28,979 nt of DNA from Acanthaster planci (Eukaryota; Echinodermata; Asteroidea; Valvatida; Acanthasteridae): assembly GCF_001949145.1 (NCBI RefSeq), contig NW_019091763.1, positions 8,854-37,832 on the forward strand, written 5' to 3'. How positions within the stretch are numbered: the stretch's first letter is position 1; each line of letters opens with the position of its first letter. The notes under the pieces were generated by a model. That model saw only the letters and a list, made by a program, of their open reading frames with translations. It was not told the DNA's origin and did no database searches. A program made the translations under genes and the position numbers. Below are positions 24,632-28,979 of the stretch, one piece after another.

Positions 24632-27600
24632 TTTTAAGGCCTTTTTTGATTGAGCTTTTTCACTAACGAAAGGCAATCGTGTCGTGGTTATAAAATGTAC
24701 GTACATGTATGTGCATGTTAATGTCAATTATTAGATGTGTAGTAATAGATAAAAAATATGCATAAATATGCTTGTGGTACAGACGTCTGTACGTGCTGAC
24801 TGTGAACTTGGTTGAGGTTATTTAAATGGCAGTTTGTATTACACAAGTATAAATCTGTAGGTACCTAGTTTTTCTCGAAGCTTGAGAAGAAACTGCCGAG
24901 TTTTCAGTGAACATTTCCAATCATGCGGTAAAGTACTTGAATTCTCTCCAGAAAAAGCATGTATAGCATTGTACTTAGTGACACGTGAAAAAAATAAGCT
25001 ATATCATGAGGAGTAATTTGAGGATTAAGAAATATTTGATGTTCAGTCTGTATTGAGAAAAGATTTGTAGAAGTACTTATGATATACATGTATTTAAATG
25101 CTTATTTAGTTTAGTGTTTGACTTAATTACCAAATGTGGGTTGTATTTGTGACCACAAGTGTGTGCAAAGAACGTGGAAAATAATCAAGATACACGTATA
25201 ATGCATTTTTACATAAATTTTGAACAATCGCTTTGATATAGTGTGTAACACATGAAGTATGCGGTAAAAGTTAATTATATATGCTTTCGTTGTTTATTTT
25301 TTTATATTTAAATATATTTACAAATGCTTCTTTTCTGAAGTGCAGTATCGTTTTTCTTGGGCGCGAATACATTCCACATTGGGAAAACATTACATTGTCA
25401 CACTGTCTGCTTCCAATTATTGGCCATCTTTTTCACCAAAGTGTCTTCAAGGCTGGGGAGTATGGAAATTGATCAAGGTACTTGTTTATATGCATTTTTT
25501 CATGGATAAATTAACCATGAACATGGTGTTGATAGTATATGTAAATCACTATATAAAATATGCTGTGAAAAGTCACGTTGACACCTCTGACGTGTCTATT
25601 TGATTTACTCAAAACCAGTAAAACTGATATTGTACAGACAAAAACATTTCTTTTAAAAGCCTGTATGCATCCTGGTGTTCTTCCATGTACATTTTAACAA
25701 GATGAGTAACATGAACGTTGAGGGTAGACTACGCACGTCTTTTCAAACCTGTTGGTGAAGGTAATGGCTGAAATATTTCTGCCAAAAGCGTATTTCCAAA
25801 GTAACTACATGCAGTGCCTCATTTTATATGAATTGTAACCGAAGAATCCTACTCAGAACAACTCATTTTCATGTGGTTGTTTTTATTAAGAATTACAATC
25901 TTGTCAAGCTATACTTTTGTATTTGACTTTCGTCTGAAATGGAATCACTTAAAGTGCTAAATTACACGCATAACCTTTTTTTTTAATGAAGATCTGTAAA
26001 AAGCTGAATAAATACGGACACCTGCCAGTACTCGAGCAAAAACTTCCCAAGTTGTATTTGGTGATGTCTGTGTATGCACTTTACCAAAGTTGGAGAGGGG
26101 GGGTGACCACCCCGTTTCTGATGTCCAAACCATGTATGCCTTTGCATGGGGGACTTGACTTGACAGTCCGGGAAAAAAAAACAGATCCCAAACATTATTT
26201 GGGCCGCCGTTACGTTGAAACACGTTTGGGTACTTTTCCCAATTTGTCTACCGTTATTTAATAACATGGGCTAATAGGGGATCGTGATTGTCAATATTAA
26301 GTTTTTCCCAACAACTAAAACGTTTGCAATATCTAACTAAAGAGGGACTGATGTAAGATTCTGCATGAATTTGATACACGTTACAGATGTACATCTTTAT
26401 CATTAACATCACCCTTATTTTATTAGTACCATATTATTTATTCATGCCAATTCTTTTTTCATCACATACAAGATGGGCACAGGAAAGACAAAAGCAATAA
26501 CAATTACTGTGGCCAAAGACCTACCACTCCGCATCACGTTGTGTATAGAGTAAATAAATAAATATATAAAAATACCAATTTATAAAAATATTTGAAGCCC
26601 TATCAATATAAAAGGAAAAGAAATTTTATGTACTGGAAATGTATACAGATAATGTACGCAATTGAATATGAAATGTAGTGTAGATGGTGTAAACCCCCCT
26701 CCGCTGTTGAAATTCCCATGGCCAGGTAAGTCAATCCCCCACCTTTCCCCATCCCACTAACACCCGCAATTTGCAGGACAGATTTTAAATACGCTACTGG
26801 ACTAGTTTCAGGTGTGGGTTACGAGTTATAGGCTCCTAGGATGTCCACAAAGCGTTCACCGAACCACTTTCTGACGTGTGATGTCTTAATTCTTTTGTGT
26901 TAATGGAATCTTTGGAATTCTTTTGAATTTCCGAGACGGGGGTGCAGAAGCCACAACAGCAATACAGCCTGCTCGTCATTGTTATGGGGGGTCCCCCTTT
27001 GCCGCTTATCGCGCATCATATGGATATGAAAAGATGTTGAGAGGATTTGAGGCTTAGGCCTATATGATCTATTCATCTAAAAAATAAGTTAAAGGGAAAC
27101 GGCGAAACATGAGATGCTTTATTCGAATTGGCGACGATTCTCACCTGTTGCGTCGTTCCCCTCCCTCCAGTATTGTAGAGCAGAACAAAACGTCTTTTCT
27201 GAATGCTTTAAGCCATGAGAATAATTCCATCTATTGTCAAGCGATTGTCACTGAGCTTTGTACATCTGCATGTAAATAAAAACTCCTGGCCCAAACCGTT
27301 AATGAGGAAACAGCGGCTGGGTGTAGAAAAATTTTTTTTTCACATACCCAGTGCATGCCTACGAAGTCTCATTTAGAGACATGCAGTCATCAGCACCAGT
27401 AGCGTATCTCGAGGCAAACACTGACGTCTTCATAACCTCAAGAGTTCAAAAGGATTTTATGTAGAAGTTAACCGCATAAATATGCCATAGGTCGACGTTA
27501 TCCGATGCTTCCAATGTAACTATACGGAGCTGGAGACTTTACACCACCACCAAGTACATGTATGGTTGGCAAAGGGCTAATTTGGAACCACAGTTCATCG

Positions 27601-28679
27601 TTTCTTCAATGAGGACATCATAGCCTTGGGATTTATGCTTTCTCGCCGAAATCCCACTGACACCGCAGGAAATTGTTTTGTTTGGAGATACAAGCAGCTG
27701 TATTATCGCCAGAGGAGTATTCATACGTACATGTAAGTTTCTAAATTTGTTCTGGTCGAGTTGTCGTTAAACTGAAGTTATTGTTGTTCATAGATGTGGT
27801 ACATGCCTGGATTTTGATGATTATTAAAGAACTCATTCTCCCCATTCTAAATGAGAGAATGCGTCGCGGTCACAGCCTACGTCTTTGTCAAATACATGTA
27901 TGTCACAATCTGCACATTCTGGGGAAATTCCATTAACTTTCTCCATCATGAAAACTAGACTCTGTAGGCCTACTGCACCGCTAAGATGCATTGAAAGTAA
28001 ACGGTTTGTTTTGTTAGACAACATTGAAAAATGTGTGTTCCGATAAATGGTGTTTATCATCATAAGCCTTTTTCACTTTTTATGAGCGCTTGCTCATAAG
28101 ATTTAATGGCGGGGAACAAATTGTTTTTATTGTAGATAATTTGTTCCTCTCTAGCTTTGTTCACCTCATCTCGCGGGGGCTCTACAATCAACAAGGCGAC
28201 GTAACGGGAAACTGGCTCATTACATGCACATGTATGACACCATTCAAAATTAAACCATTGCTATGTAAGTTAATAGGGTCTATTCAGTTTGAACCTGACC
28301 GTCCTTGTTTTGTTGGAATGATGAGTAAACTGCCTTACTCACCCTGTTGATTATGCTTGCGAGGCCTTCTCTCATTTTGAAAAGAAAAACTGTGAATTGA
28401 TTACACTGTTATTACAGGCAGTGGATGACACTGAATCGATTATTGACGCGTGATTGCCTTTGGGAGTCAGTAGTACACATCCGTGTTGACGCCGCCTACT
28501 CAGAGTAACATTTACATAAGTTATTAAGAGTTCTATGAGAATGGGTATCCAAGCAACGCAAATTAGTGAAAAAAGGAACAATACAACGGCATCTGCTGCA
28601 TTTTCATCACATTGTAATAACCAGCAAAAAATGAGATCGAGGGGTACCCCCCCACATGTCCAATCTGTATAGACCTTAT
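24632..28679. other. Long non-coding stretch, no gene recognised
   Basis: About 4 kb of AT-rich DNA. Near 26930-27010 a fragment (GGGGGTGCAGAAGC ... GGGGGGTCCCCCTTTGCC ... TCGCGCATC) resembles 22718-22793 (GGGGGTTGCAGTTGG ... GGGAGTCCCCCCTTGCC ... TCACGC), so the repeated 3' flank material may extend here. AATAAA hexamers occur at 26007, 26553 and 27275. Open frames at 25986, 27833, 28090 and elsewhere are short and unrecognisable. Confidence 0.45.
26930..27015. repeat. Degenerate copy of the 22710-22795 patch
   Basis: TTTCCGAGACGGGGGTGCAG, then GGGGGGTCCCCCTTTGCCGC and TATCGCGC parallel ATTTCCGGGGAGGGGGTTGC, then GGGAGTCCCCCCTTGCCACA and CATCACGC in the same order and spacing class. It looks like a diverged interspersed or tandem copy. 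Confidence 0.4.
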
Positions 28680-28733
28680 GCGTATGACGCCATGTTAGAG
28701 GGTATTTCTTTCTTCTCGAGTAAACCTTTAGTA
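28680..28733 (+). repeat. Dispersed repeat, copy 2
   Basis: GCGTATGACGCCATGTTAGA, then GGGTATTTCTTTCTTCT and GAGTAAACCTTT: the same series as the reverse complement of 4027-4090. It lies just before the terminal repeat element at 28780-28979. Confidence 0.5.
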
Positions 28734-28799
28734 CATTCGTTGTAGATAAGTCTTGAAGGTTTGCATGGTGAAGAGATGTAATAGAAAGTAGGTTTGCGG

Positions 28800-28979
28800 T
28801 AGCACCGTGGACGTATCTCTTTTATGAGTATTTGCGGTTCTGAGAAGAACCACTGGTACTCGACGTTTCGAGCAGTATGCTCTGCTCGTCATCAGGAGAA
28901 TGCCGAATACTGACTGGGAGTGGAGCTTAAGTAGTCTGGTGGAGGATTCTGGAGACAGGGATTAAGCCGATGATGCGTG
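28800..28979 (-). mobile_element. End of a retroelement-like repeat with structured RNA motif
   Basis: Two adjacent perfect hairpins lie here: GGTTCT/AGAACC (about 28837-28852) and GAGCAG/CTGCTC (about 28870-28887). The block CGACGTTTCGAGC ... GCTCGTCATCAG is of a type widely dispersed in invertebrate genomes and, on the minus strand, carries hammerhead core boxes. Penelope-like elements are known to carry such ribozymes in their terminal repeats. The element runs off the window, so the family cannot be settled. Confidence 0.4.
28859..28898 (-). ncRNA. Hammerhead-ribozyme-like motif
   Basis: Read on the minus strand: CTC (stem I), CTGATGA (core box 1, plus-strand 28889-28895), a 6-7 bp stem CGAGCAG/CTGCTCG with loop AGCATA, GAAAC (core box 2, plus-strand 28865-28869), then GTC and GAG, which pairs back with CTC. 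The order stem I, CUGAUGA, stem II, GAAA, minimal stem III, GUC, stem I is that of type I hammerheads with tiny stem III, as reported for Penelope-like elements. Caveat: base 10.1 after box 1 is C rather than G, so the first stem II pair is C-C or the box 2 G is drawn into the stem; activity may be reduced or lost. Confidence 0.42.

Noticed and set aside
24390-24727. Opposed open frames around 24390-24727
   Set aside because: They read through the palindromic MITE, which produces mirror-image frames on both strands.
26007-27280. AATAAA hexamers as the gene's polyadenylation site
   Set aside because: They are 5-6 kb past the stop codon in AT-rich DNA, where such hexamers occur by chance; no evidence that the transcript reaches them.

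Overview
The window looks like animal nuclear DNA: AT-rich, with very sparse coding and one long spliced gene whose exons are bounded by consensus GT/AG sites. The palindrome TACATGTA, often run together as ACATGTACATGTA, is scattered dozens of times through the non-coding DNA, and there are many small inverted-repeat elements. The protein content (Ig ectodomain, NACHT-type NTPase, NLR-like superhelix) and the non-coding style suggest a marine invertebrate, perhaps a deuterostome such as a lancelet or echinoderm. That placement is inference.

I can support one protein-coding gene, on the + strand from 298 to 21084. Joining nine exons (298-412, 5506-5841, 6283-6636, 12148-12483, 13384-13734, 15398-15733, 16518-16862, 17390-17512, 18653-21084) gives one open frame of 4728 nt, 1575 residues. 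All eight splice junctions are phase 1. The predicted protein has a signal peptide, six Ig-like domains in three alternating A-B pairs, one transmembrane helix with a basic stop-transfer stretch, and a cytoplasmic NACHT/STAND NTPase followed by NLR-like helical and degenerate leucine-rich regions. It would be a membrane-anchored NLR with an Ig ectodomain, that is, direct extracellular sensing fused to an NLR signalling engine in one polypeptide. This is the main candidate for something undescribed.

Region by region: 1-297 is the 5' flank, with a CTCF-like motif and a perfect NRF1-type palindrome. 413-5505 is intron 1, with a TIR element flanked by an 11-bp direct repeat and a pair of perfect 25-bp inverted repeats. 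5506-6636 holds Ig pair 1. 6637-12147 is a large intron filled with nested elements: hAT-like ends, a 43-unit 25-bp satellite between two MITEs, and a TATA/CCAAT cluster. 12148-13734 holds Ig pair 2, a near-copy of pair 1; its A exon differs from the first mainly at replacement sites. 15398-16862 holds the diverged Ig pair 3. 17390-17512 is the transmembrane exon. 18653-21084 is a single large cytoplasmic exon carrying a recent in-frame 63-bp triplication. 21085-28979 is non-coding as far as I can see: a diverged tandem duplication of roughly 1.1-1.2 kb, a second palindromic MITE, and at the far end a minus-strand hammerhead-ribozyme-like motif.
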